Shown in pieces: positions 1 to 5,928 of a DNA stretch of 19,536 bases. Source of the DNA: an uncultured Clostridia bacterium (GTDB lineage: Bacteria; Bacillota; Clostridia; Christensenellales; UBA1242); contig CAKVLS010000014.1 in NCBI GenBank assembly GCA_934757865.1, positions 1 through 19,536 of the forward strand. The letters run 5' to 3'. How positions within the stretch are numbered: the stretch's first letter is position 1; every line of letters starts with the position of its first letter. A program made the position numbers and the translations under genes. The notes beneath the pieces are model-generated. The model was not told the DNA's origin. It saw only the letters and a program-made list of their open reading frames with translations, and made no database searches.

Positions 1-2
1 AC

Positions 3-770
3 AAGGCTATCCCACCCGAAGCAAGAGAAAAGTTTTTAACTTGTCTTGGCGAACATAAACTACTCAAACCACTTTGTCTTTGCATGATGTTAGGTGGACT
101 TAGAACTGGCGAAACTTTGGGACTTATGTGGAAAGATATTGACCTTAAAAACAAAACAATAAATGTTGATAGAGCAATCACTATCGTTCCTAAATTTGAT
201 GAAAATGGAAAGATAACCAAGAGAGTAACAGTTATAAGTGAAACTAAAACTGCTTGCTCAAAGCGAACTGTCCCTATGCCTGACCTTTTGGTAGAAGCGT
301 TAAAGGAATACAAAATAAACCAAGAAATTAAAGCTGATGAAAAAGGAATTACATTGACCGACAACTCAAATTTGGTGTTCTGCAATGATGATGGTTCACT
401 TAGAACATACTATGGAACTAAAAAGATTTTCAATCGTTTTTTAAGCAAATACAACCTAAACAATCTTGGCATACACTTTCACACATTAAGACACACTTAT
501 TCAAATATGTTGTTTGAAGCAGACCAAAATCCAAAAGTTATTCAAGCTTTGCTTGGTCATAAATCCGTAAAAACGACAATCACAACATATAATAGTGTAG
601 ATAAATCATACTTTCAAAAGGCAACTGATGTGTTAAATAGCACTTTTAAAACCAGCGAAAGCAAAGAAACAGAAGAAATGGAAGATGACGAACTAGACGC
701 TGAACTTGAAAGACTATTAAAAGAAAAGCAAGAAAGACGAAGAAGAAAACAACACGATTTTGAGATGTAA
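3..770 (+). CDS. Tyrosine recombinase/integrase, 5' end outside the window
   Basis: The reading frame is open from base 3, so the real start lies upstream; the first ATG at 84 falls inside the catalytic domain and is not the start. About 255 residues are visible, covering most of a phage/ICE-type tyrosine recombinase catalytic domain. Visible motifs in order are GLRTGE (first catalytic Arg), HTLRHTY (the HxxR box), LLGHKSVKTT (second His) and TTYNSV, whose Tyr is the expected nucleophile. A highly charged tail of about 45 residues rich in Glu, Arg and Lys follows the Tyr, ends at TAA, and probably forms a helix. The family cuts and rejoins attachment sites to integrate or excise a mobile element. 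Direct and inverted 10-bp repeats right after the stop, and a tRNA gene 300 bp further on, fit an element end. The cargo must lie to the left. Family assignment is firm; the element type is unknown. Confidence 0.93.
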   Translation, partial: KAIPPEAREKFLTCLGEHKLLKPLCLCMMLGGLRTGETLGLMWKDIDLKNKTINVDRAITIVPKFDENGKITKRVTVISETKTACSKRTVPMPDLLVEALKEYKINQEIKADEKGITLTDNSNLVFCNDDGSLRTYYGTKKIFNRFLSKYNLNNLGIHFHTLRHTYSNMLFEADQNPKVIQALLGHKSVKTTITTYNSVDKSYFQKATDVLNSTFKTSESKETEEMEDDELDAELERLLKEKQERRRRKQHDFEM

Positions 771-773
771 AAG

Positions 774-934
774 TTGACATCAATTTTGACATCAATTGAC
801 ATCAAATGTACCAGTATTAGGCAGTTTTAGAAAGAAAAAGACCGATAGGAAAAATTTGTTCTTATCGGTCTTTTTTAATGCAAATTTTTAAGCAAAAAAT
901 ATTTGATGTCAAATTTTGGTGCATTTGATGTCAA
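774..934. repeat. Five copies of TTGACATCAA in direct and inverted orientation
   Basis: TTGACATCAA occurs at 774-783, 786-795 and 796-805. Its reverse complement TTGATGTCAA occurs at 903-912 and 925-934. The third copy extends to a perfect 13-bp inverted repeat, TTGACATCAAATG at 796-808 against 922-934. The first copy begins three bases after the integrase stop codon. Short direct repeats at this position are known as arm-type binding sites for the N-terminal domain of tyrosine integrases. That role here is inferred from position only. Confidence 0.8.
835..876 (+). terminator. Intrinsic terminator of the integrase gene
   Basis: A 13-bp stem, AAAAAGACCGATA at 835-847 paired with 863-875, is followed by a run of T. 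It sits between the two groups of 10-bp repeats and should stop transcription leaving the integrase gene. The A-tract on the 5' side could make it work in both directions. Confidence 0.85.
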
Positions 935-1043
935 AATTTTGAGTAAAATTTTTGATTTTAAGACACTCAAATTTATCAAAATTAAATTTTAGTAAAAGCC
1001 CTAAAATGCCCGAAATTACTGGGTTTTAGCCACTTTTTAAATA

Positions 1044-1069
1044 AAAAAATGAGAGCGAATTTCGCTCTC
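1044..1069 (-). terminator. Terminator of the tRNA-Ala/tRNA-Ile transcript
   Basis: On the minus strand, TGAGAGCG and CGCTCTCA form a hairpin with a 5-nt loop, followed by a T-run. It starts a few bases after the encoded CCA of tRNA-Ile, so it closes the tRNA transcript and shields it from the convergent integrase unit. Confidence 0.85.
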
Positions 1070-1074
1070 AAATT

Positions 1075-1151
1075 TGGTAGGATTGAGTGGACTCGAACCA
1101 CCGACCCCCACCTTATCAGGGTGGTGCTCTAACCAGCTGAGCTACAATCCT
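1075..1151 (-). tRNA. tRNA-Ile (GAT)
   Basis: The minus strand folds as a complete cloverleaf: acceptor AGGATTG with CAATCCT, D-arm, anticodon arm CCACC-CTGATAA-GGTGG giving anticodon GAT, T-arm with TTCGAGT, discriminator A and an encoded CCA. It decodes ATC/ATT. It is last in a minus-strand cluster behind tRNA-Ala, with a broken copy of itself in between. Its 3' end faces the integrase gene and repeats, so it is a plausible attachment target, although no second copy of the 3' end is visible in the window. Confidence 0.96.
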
Positions 1152-1181
1152 ATATGTTTGTTTTAACGACTTTAACAACTG

Positions 1182-1253
1182 TCGCGGACTGGCTACAAAT
1201 CGGTCTCACACGCCTTATCAGGGTGGTGCTCTAACCGGCTGAGCTACATTCCT
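1182..1253 (-). pseudogene. Degenerate tRNA-Ile copy (5' half preserved)
   Basis: Read on the minus strand, the first 41 bases match the intact tRNA-Ile nearby with only two differences, and include the same CTGATAA anticodon loop with anticodon GAT. Past that loop the similarity ends. The 3' side of the anticodon stem mismatches at two positions, there is no recognisable TTCRANT T-loop, and no 3' acceptor strand pairs with the AGGAATG 5' strand. No CCA follows. It lies between tRNA-Ala and tRNA-Ile in the same transcript, so it would be transcribed but could not mature as a normal tRNA. The 3' boundary is arbitrary. Confidence 0.75.
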
Positions 1254-1319
1254 ATATTTAGGCTACTGTTGCCTAGTTGACAATTTTCGTTAGAGATTTG
1301 AAACTCGCATTTAGAAAAA

Positions 1320-1396
1320 TGGTGGAGATAATCGGAATCGAACCGATGACCTCCTGCTTGCAAGGCAGGCGCTCTAGCCAGCTGAGCTATACCCCC
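1320..1396 (-). tRNA. tRNA-Ala (TGC)
   Basis: The minus strand forms a standard cloverleaf with acceptor GGGGGTA paired to TATCTCC (two G-T wobbles), anticodon arm CCTGC-CTTGCAA-GCAGG giving anticodon TGC, T-loop TTCGATT, discriminator A and encoded CCA. It is the first gene of the minus-strand tRNA cluster and starts about 11 bases after the predicted transcription start. Alanine TGC and isoleucine GAT are the two tRNAs usually found in 16S-23S spacers. Confidence 0.97.
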
Positions 1397-1413
1397 ATAA
1401 CAAATGCTCTATA

Positions 1414-1442
1414 ATAATAACATTTATAAAAACTATTGTCAA
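1414..1442 (-). promoter_or_regulatory. Promoter of the tRNA-Ala/tRNA-Ile cluster
   Basis: On the minus strand, TTGACA (1437-1442) and TATTAT (1414-1419) are separated by exactly 17 bases. Transcription should begin about 7 bases further on, just upstream of tRNA-Ala. The near-consensus match suits a highly expressed stable-RNA unit. Confidence 0.75.
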
Positions 1443-1493
1443 TAATTTTTTTGCAATTTTTTTACAAAATATTCTATGCTATTTTTGGGCATC

Positions 1494-1529
1494 AAAAAAG
1501 GCAGTTATATATGTTTTTGCTGCCTTTTT
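1494..1529 (-). terminator. Terminator after the YgjV-like gene
   Basis: A hairpin with arms AAAAAAGGCAG (1494-1504) and CTGCCTTTTT (1520-1529) has a T-run on either strand. It lies 10 bases beyond the stop codon of the minus-strand YgjV-like gene and separates that operon from the tRNA promoter. Confidence 0.85.
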
Positions 1530-1539
1530 AATAGTTATT

Positions 1540-2142
1540 TTACTTTTTGATATTGTTATTATCTGTGTTATTTTCGCTTGCATCTATTTGATTATTGCTA
1601 AGCGTATCTTGAGATTTGACGCCGCTAGTTTGTTTGCTTTGGTAGTAAAGTATAATGCCGATTATTTCAACGACTATCATGATACTGTCCGATATAGCCC
1701 CGAATGGTGAGTTAATAAAGTAGTTGTACGCTACAAAACAAGCATTAGTTAGAGGAGCGAGCCATTTGTACACGGCTATGTGGCTGTCCCATAGCATATA
1801 GTTAAAGATTAGGTTAGAAGCTATTGGCAAAATACTAATAGGTCCTTGCCATGTAACTACGCAAAATATGATAAACACGCAATCTATAATAATCAAAGTC
1901 GCAAGTGGATTTTTGATATTTTTTTGCTCTGTCCAGTATAGCCAAATTGACCTTATGATGGCAATAATACAAGAGACAAGTCCAGTCCAAGCAGAGAGCA
2001 AACCATATTCTAGGCAGTAAAATATTGAACTTAAAATGCTCAAAAAAAGTATCGTCGACTTACTTTTGATAAAATAAGTTATTCCTATTGAAATCATCGC
2101 AAATACAACAAAAATCTGCGAGAATACAAAAGATACTGACAT
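1540..2142 (-). CDS. YgjV-like inner membrane protein
   Basis: The 200-residue protein is almost entirely hydrophobic segments from residue 5 to about 170, suggesting six or so transmembrane helices, and ends in a polar Asn/Asp/Lys-rich tail of about 30 residues that should be cytoplasmic. Length and helix pattern resemble the YgjV family of bacterial inner membrane proteins, whose biochemical role is not established. The ATG is supported by GGAGG four bases upstream. That site sits in the 9-bp gap after the acetyltransferase gene, so the two form a tight minus-strand operon. The family call rests on overall pattern, without a diagnostic motif. An uncharacterised multi-pass protein is the safe reading. 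Confidence 0.7.
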   Translation of the reverse strand: MSVSFVFSQIFVVFAMISIGITYFIKSKSTILFLSILSSIFYCLEYGLLSAWTGLVSCIIAIIRSIWLYWTEQKNIKNPLATLIIIDCVFIIFCVVTWQGPISILPIASNLIFNYMLWDSHIAVYKWLAPLTNACFVAYNYFINSPFGAISDSIMIVVEIIGIILYYQSKQTSGVKSQDTLSNNQIDASENNTDNNNIKK

Positions 2143-2151
2143 GCTGCCTCC

Positions 2152-2640
2152 TTAATCAAGATTTAGTTCTAGTAGCACCGCTGGATCTCCGTCACGATAC
2201 GCTTTTTGACCTCTTGGCTCAAAGCCATAACCTAAATAAATACTAATTAGCTTTTTGTTTGAACCCATGCAGTCTATCCTAATGCTAGCGTAGTCATGTA
2301 ATTTAGCATATTTTTTTATAAGTCCAAAAGCTTCTTTGCCGATGCCTTTATACTTAGGAGTACTAGCAAAACTATGTAAGTACAAGCTGTTTTTGTCATT
2401 TTGCCAAAAATCGTCTTTTGTAACAAGTATTGCACCCGCGACAACTTTTGAGTTATAAGTAAATACATATAGTTTACCTATCATGCTTTGGTAATATTCT
2501 TTTGTGTAATAATCTGTGATATCGTTCCATTGAGGGTTGCTGTTTTTTATAAACCAGTTTTGTCTCTCAAGAATTATGTCTGCAAAAGCTCCACAATCAT
2601 CAGGGGTTGCAAGACGCATCTCTAAATTTTGTTTTTTCAT
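2152..2640 (-). CDS. GNAT-family N-acetyltransferase
   Basis: The 162-residue protein has the single-domain GNAT layout: an N-terminal RLATPDDCGAF segment, central strands with VVAGAILV, the acetyl-CoA pyrophosphate-binding motif KYKGIGKEAFGLI around residues 95-108, and a C-terminal YLGYGFEPRGQ segment typical of motif B. It should transfer an acetyl group from acetyl-CoA to an amine; the substrate cannot be inferred. The start is uncertain. No clear ribosome binding site precedes the ATG at 2640, and an in-frame ATG at 2619 (MRLATP) begins just before the conserved fold. It is the first gene of an operon with the YgjV-like gene. Confidence 0.88.
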   Translation of the reverse strand: MKKQNLEMRLATPDDCGAFADIILERQNWFIKNSNPQWNDITDYYTKEYYQSMIGKLYVFTYNSKVVAGAILVTKDDFWQNDKNSLYLHSFASTPKYKGIGKEAFGLIKKYAKLHDYASIRIDCMGSNKKLISIYLGYGFEPRGQKAYRDGDPAVLLELNLD

Positions 2641-2710
2641 ACTATTAGCATAATCTTTTTGTGTGCTTTTGACAATAAAATTTTATTATAAAATTGTAGT
2701 TTTAATACAT

Positions 2711-2739
2711 TTGACAAAATGCAAAAAATTGACTAGCAT
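2711..2739 (+). promoter_or_regulatory. Promoter of the ADP-ribosylglycohydrolase gene
   Basis: A perfect TTGACA (2711-2716) is followed after 17 bases by TAGCAT (2734-2739), a 4 of 6 match to the -10 consensus. This places the start of transcription about 25 bases before the ATG at 2772. Confidence 0.5.
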
Positions 2740-2771
2740 AAAAGTATAAAGATTTGATTTTTGGAGGAGTT

Positions 2772-3566
2772 ATGATAGGTGCTATTATTGGAGATATTTC
2801 GGGCTCAAAATACGAATTTAACAATATAAGAAGTAAAGATTTTAATATTTTTGACCAAGACTGCAAGTTTACAGATGACACAGTACTAACTTGTGCGGTT
2901 GCTAAGTCTATACTTGACTGCGAGGGAGAGTATTCTAACCTTGACCAAATGGTAATAAAGAACTTTAGGGAGTTTGTTAAAAAGTACCCTAACGCTGGAT
3001 ATAGCGATACATTTAAGGCGTGGGCTACTAGCCAAAATCCTGAGCCATATCACAGCATAGGCAATGGTGCTGCTATGCGTATATCTCCAGTTGCGTATGT
3101 AGCAAGAGATTTGGACGAACTAAAAACCCTATGCTACAAAGTCACATCTATAACTCACAATAGTGAAGAAGCTCTTATAGGTGCAGAGGCTGTAGCGAGT
3201 GCAATATTCCTTGCAAGAAAAGGTTATAGTAAAAGTGAGATAGAGAAGTTTATTACAACTCACTACTACAAGCTTGATTATGACCTAGACAGTTTGCAAA
3301 AGTATTACAAAACTTATCTTAACTGCAAAGACTCTTGCCCTCAAGCTATCTTTTGCTTTTTGGAAGGCAATACATTTGAAGATGTTATCAAGACCGCCAT
3401 TTCAATTGGTGGAGATAGTGATACAATAGCCGCCATTGCAGGATCTATAGCGTGTGAGTTCTTTCCAGTGCTAAATAGTTATAAAGAAAAAGCATTAAGT
3501 TACTTGCCAGATGAGTTGAAGCAAATATATTATGACTTTGACGAGAAGATAATCAAAAATAGCTAA
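2772..3566 (+). CDS. ADP-ribosylglycohydrolase family protein (DraG/ARH-like)
   Basis: The 264-residue protein carries the hallmarks of the ARH fold: GDISGSKYE at the N-terminus, FTDDT at residues 33-37, GNGAAMRISP near residues 97-106, and GGDSDT at residues 213-218. The two Asp-containing motifs supply the ligands of the Mg2+ pair that binds ADP-ribose. The family removes ADP-ribose from protein side chains (or, in some members, other linkages) and usually acts in the cytoplasm; this protein has no signal peptide. The start is ATG 2772, with GGAGGAG just before it, not the in-frame TTG at 2754. The gene stands alone, with no ADP-ribosyltransferase, macrodomain or nitrogenase gene nearby, so its target is unknown. 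Confidence 0.93.
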   Translation: MIGAIIGDISGSKYEFNNIRSKDFNIFDQDCKFTDDTVLTCAVAKSILDCEGEYSNLDQMVIKNFREFVKKYPNAGYSDTFKAWATSQNPEPYHSIGNGAAMRISPVAYVARDLDELKTLCYKVTSITHNSEEALIGAEAVASAIFLARKGYSKSEIEKFITTHYYKLDYDLDSLQKYYKTYLNCKDSCPQAIFCFLEGNTFEDVIKTAISIGGDSDTIAAIAGSIACEFFPVLNSYKEKALSYLPDELKQIYYDFDEKIIKNS

Positions 3567-3681
3567 AATGTAATAAATATTAGCTAGCATCAATCAATGC
3601 TAACTTTTAATCAATAAGTGCTTTTTATTAGCAACACTTATGCTATTTGTAAGACTAATATCAAACAATCAAGAATACAAA

Positions 3682-3712
3682 AAAAAGAACTAAGTTAATT
3701 AGTTCTTTTTAT
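3682..3712. terminator. Bidirectional terminator between convergent genes
   Basis: An 11-bp stem, AAAAGAACTAA (3683-3693) against TTAGTTCTTTT (3699-3709), has a 5-nt loop and T-runs on both strands. It lies between the ADP-ribosylglycohydrolase gene on the plus strand and the ZIP transporter gene on the minus strand and can serve both. A weaker hairpin nearer the first gene, around 3584-3604, may also contribute. Confidence 0.85.
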
Positions 3713-3714
3713 TT

Positions 3715-4491
3715 TTAGCCAAGAGCCACATCTAATACCATCATAAGGCTAAAGCCTATCGCAAATACGATAGCGCCTATGTCAGAGTGTTTACCTTGGG
3801 ACATGTCCGGAATAAGTTCTTCGACTACAACATATAGCATTGCGCCCGCTGCAAAACTTAATAAATATGGAAGGGCAGGAAGTATTACGCTAGTTGCGAG
3901 CATGGTAATAATCGTTGCTATTGGTTCTACGATGCCAGAAAGTGCCCCATACAAAAATGATTTTGCTTTGCTTTGTCCTTTGCTATGAAGAGGCATTGAT
4001 ATAATGGCGCCTTCTGGGAAGTTTTGAATGGCAATGCCTATTGCTAAGGCAAGAGCTCCTGCAAAACTGATTTGACTGTTTCCGGCGATCATACCGGCGT
4101 AAACAACGCCAACTGCCATGCCTTCTGGAATATTATGTAATGTAACGGCAAGAACCATCATTGTAGATTTTTTAAGTTTGCTTTGAGGACCTTCTAATGT
4201 GTCACTCTGTTCGTGTAAGTGAGGAATGATTTTGTCTAATATAAACAAAAATAGTATACCAATCCAAAAACCAACGGCAGCGGGTACCCATGACCATGAG
4301 CCCATATCGCTAGCCTGTGCAAGTGCTGGGTCGAGCAAGCTCCATATAGATGCCGCCACCATAACTCCCGCAGCAAATGCACTTAGAGCCCTCACAATAC
4401 TATCTTTTAGGTTGTTTTTCATAAAAAATACACATGAAGAGCCTAGTACCGTCCCTAAAAACGGAATCAAAATTATTAAAAATAATTGCAT
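3715..4491 (-). CDS. ZIP-family divalent metal transporter (GufA/ZupT type)
   Basis: The 258-residue membrane protein has the usual bacterial ZIP length and about eight hydrophobic segments. The two signature metal-site motifs are present: HNIPEG at residues 119-124 and NFPEG at 157-161, followed by GIVEPI near 185-190 and EELIPD at 224-229. A short His-containing loop (HLHEQ, residues 91-95) lies between helices 3 and 4, where ZIP proteins carry metal-sensing loops. The family imports Zn2+ and related ions across the cytoplasmic membrane. A ribosome binding site (AAGGAGA) lies just upstream of the ATG, within the 26-bp gap after the DUF2804 gene, so the two genes form one minus-strand operon. 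No Zur or Fur box was recognised. Confidence 0.93.
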   Translation of the reverse strand: MQLFLIILIPFLGTVLGSSCVFFMKNNLKDSIVRALSAFAAGVMVAASIWSLLDPALAQASDMGSWSWVPAAVGFWIGILFLFILDKIIPHLHEQSDTLEGPQSKLKKSTMMVLAVTLHNIPEGMAVGVVYAGMIAGNSQISFAGALALAIGIAIQNFPEGAIISMPLHSKGQSKAKSFLYGALSGIVEPIATIITMLATSVILPALPYLLSFAAGAMLYVVVEELIPDMSQGKHSDIGAIVFAIGFSLMMVLDVALG

Positions 4492-4517
4492 TTATTCTCC
4501 TTGAAGTTTGGTAAAAA

Positions 4518-5579
4518 TTACCACTTGTTAAATACTTTTTCGGCAAACCCTACAAAGTCTTTTAGTTCAATGACTTTTCCGTCATCAAGTATTGCTTTGC
4601 CACTAAATTTACCAAAAACTTGATTTTGGTCAGAGCACAAAATACCAATATTAGTTAAACTTTTGCGGTTAATGATAGGAACAAATTTCATCTCAAATCT
4701 TCCGTCACTAGAACTAAAAGTCCAAGGTGACAAAAAGTCGTCCATGCCAAGCTCAGTTTTTGGTATATTAAATGTTACATCTTCTAGTTTGTGAGCTTTG
4801 CCCTCATAGAATAGCATATTCTCGCTGGCAGCACTTGTGTCGCCAAAGCCATAACCTATATTGAAGCCAAACTTTTTGCCTTTTACTAGTCCGCAGCCAG
4901 CACCCCAATACCAAGTATTTTTGTATGTCCATACGCCACGACCCCAGTCTAAGATAGCTTGAGTGCTTTTATCGCTAAAATCAATGTTTAAGTCGCCAAG
5001 CTTAGCATAGCCTTTAGCCTTCATACCTACTATTTTTTGGTTGTAATAAAAGGCAGGTTTTCTGTCAAAAGGTGTTGCGATGCACATGCTTTCCTCTGGT
5101 GTGTCAAATAACTCAAAAGCTACAACTAAGTCTTTTTTGTCCTTGAAGTTTTTGAAGGTAGCATTTAGATATCTCTTGTCGCCGTCAACCCTAAACTCAA
5201 ACTCTTGAGCTTTTGTCTTAACATATATGTTGCCTTCAAGAGAAGTTTCTGGCATAGTGATTTTTTCGCCAGTAGACTTATTTGTATTTAGCTTGCCTTT
5301 TGGCATGAAGGTTATTTTTGACTTGGTAGTTTCTTTAGCCGCCGAAAAGTCAATAAGGCTTGCACTAAGCATGCCCATATATCCGTTGTCCGCAACGGTC
5401 AATGCTACTGCATAATCATCATTGTAGATTAGATAATAATCCCACTCTTTGATGCGTAGTTTGCCGCTTTTTATGTTGTTTCTATTGTACTTTTGTACCA
5501 TTGTTTTGCTGTATCCAGGATTTGTAAGTAGTCCCTTTTCGTCAAGCAAAACTCCCTCTTTTGTTATTTCTGTTTGCAT
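4518..5579 (-). CDS. DUF2804 family protein
   Basis: The 353-residue protein has no signal peptide and no membrane segment. It is rich in short beta-strands with many aromatic residues, including a conserved-looking block DWGRGVWTYKNTWYWGAG around residues 211-228. This pattern and length match DUF2804, an uncharacterised family that probably folds as a lipocalin-like or carbohydrate-lyase-like beta structure. No function is known. The ATG at 5579 is preceded by AAGG four bases upstream and GGGAG further up. The gene leads the operon with the ZIP transporter; the link between them is unexplained. Confidence 0.82.
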   Translation of the reverse strand: MQTEITKEGVLLDEKGLLTNPGYSKTMVQKYNRNNIKSGKLRIKEWDYYLIYNDDYAVALTVADNGYMGMLSASLIDFSAAKETTKSKITFMPKGKLNTNKSTGEKITMPETSLEGNIYVKTKAQEFEFRVDGDKRYLNATFKNFKDKKDLVVAFELFDTPEESMCIATPFDRKPAFYYNQKIVGMKAKGYAKLGDLNIDFSDKSTQAILDWGRGVWTYKNTWYWGAGCGLVKGKKFGFNIGYGFGDTSAASENMLFYEGKAHKLEDVTFNIPKTELGMDDFLSPWTFSSSDGRFEMKFVPIINRKSLTNIGILCSDQNQVFGKFSGKAILDDGKVIELKDFVGFAEKVFNKW

Positions 5580-5678
5580 TATCCTTTTCTCCCTAAAAAT
5601 ATTTTATAAAATCTGCACACTTTTAGCAAATGTTTTGGGGCTTTTTGTGAAAGCAGAGGTTCTCAAAATATTGGGGTA

Positions 5679-5707
5679 TTGACTATCTACTACTATAGTA
5701 GTATAAT
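5679..5707 (+). promoter_or_regulatory. Promoter with palindromic operator for the 22-residue peptide gene
   Basis: TTGACT (5679-5684) and a perfect TATAAT (5702-5707) are 17 bases apart. The spacer is almost filled by a perfect 16-bp palindrome, TACTACTATAGTAGTA (5688-5703), which runs into the -10 box. A repressor bound there would block RNA polymerase. The regulator is not encoded nearby and cannot be named. Confidence 0.8.
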
Positions 5708-5732
5708 ATAAATACAAATAAGGAGAGAAACG

Positions 5733-5801
5733 ATGGCACAATTTTTTACAATAGCCCTAGTTGGCTGGATAGTATTGTTTGCTACGAGAAAAATATGCTA
5801 A
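5733..5801 (+). CDS. 22-residue hydrophobic membrane micropeptide
   Basis: This tiny reading frame begins MAQFFTIALVGWIV and ends ATRKIC before TAA. The evidence that it is real is its setting. It has a near-consensus promoter with an operator-like palindrome, an AGGAGAG ribosome binding site six bases before the ATG, and a strong terminator eight bases after the stop. The whole unit is about 150 bp and holds nothing else. The peptide is a single hydrophobic stretch of about 16 residues with one Trp and a C-terminal basic TRK, so it should insert in the membrane with its C-terminus inside. Known peptides of this shape include regulators of membrane complexes and type I toxins. No antisense RNA was identified and no family was recognised. 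Confidence 0.7.
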   Translation: MAQFFTIALVGWIVLFATRKIC

Positions 5802-5808
5802 TATATGT

Positions 5809-5832
5809 GCCTGTCATTTGACAGGCTTTTTA
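5809..5832 (+). terminator. Terminator of the micropeptide unit
   Basis: A perfect 8-bp stem GCCTGTCA/TGACAGGC with a 2-nt nominal loop (5809-5826) is followed directly by a T-rich tail. It is one of the strongest terminators in the window and ends the very short transcript begun at about 5714. Confidence 0.92.
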
Positions 5833-5875
5833 TTTTATTTGATAAAATTTTTTATTGCTAAGTACCCCAAAAGTA

Positions 5876-5905
5876 TTTAGCAATTTTTTTACTTTAGTGT
5901 ATAAT
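5876..5905 (+). promoter_or_regulatory. Promoter of the phosphohexomutase gene
   Basis: A perfect TATAAT (5900-5905) lies 24 bases before the ATG. The best -35 candidate, TTTAGC (5876-5881), is poor at 18 bases spacing. The -10 box is convincing and the -35 box is not. Confidence 0.5.
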
Positions 5906-5928
5906 ACTTTTTGAGAGGAGAAAAAGTT

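Noticed and set aside
614..805. A Ser-rich minus-strand frame over the integrase 3' end
   Set aside because: Its poly-Ser translation is the complement of the integrase Glu/Asp-rich tail, and its start lies within the 10-bp repeats.
1110..1253. The duplicated tRNA-Ile 5' half as attL and attR of a small integrated element
   Set aside because: Only about 60 bases lie between the two copies, with no cargo, and integrases normally duplicate the tRNA 3' end, not the 5' half.
5449..5682. A 77-codon plus-strand frame over the start of the DUF2804 gene
   Set aside because: It is antisense to a real gene, has no ribosome binding site and its hydrophobic translation arises from the opposite strand's codons.
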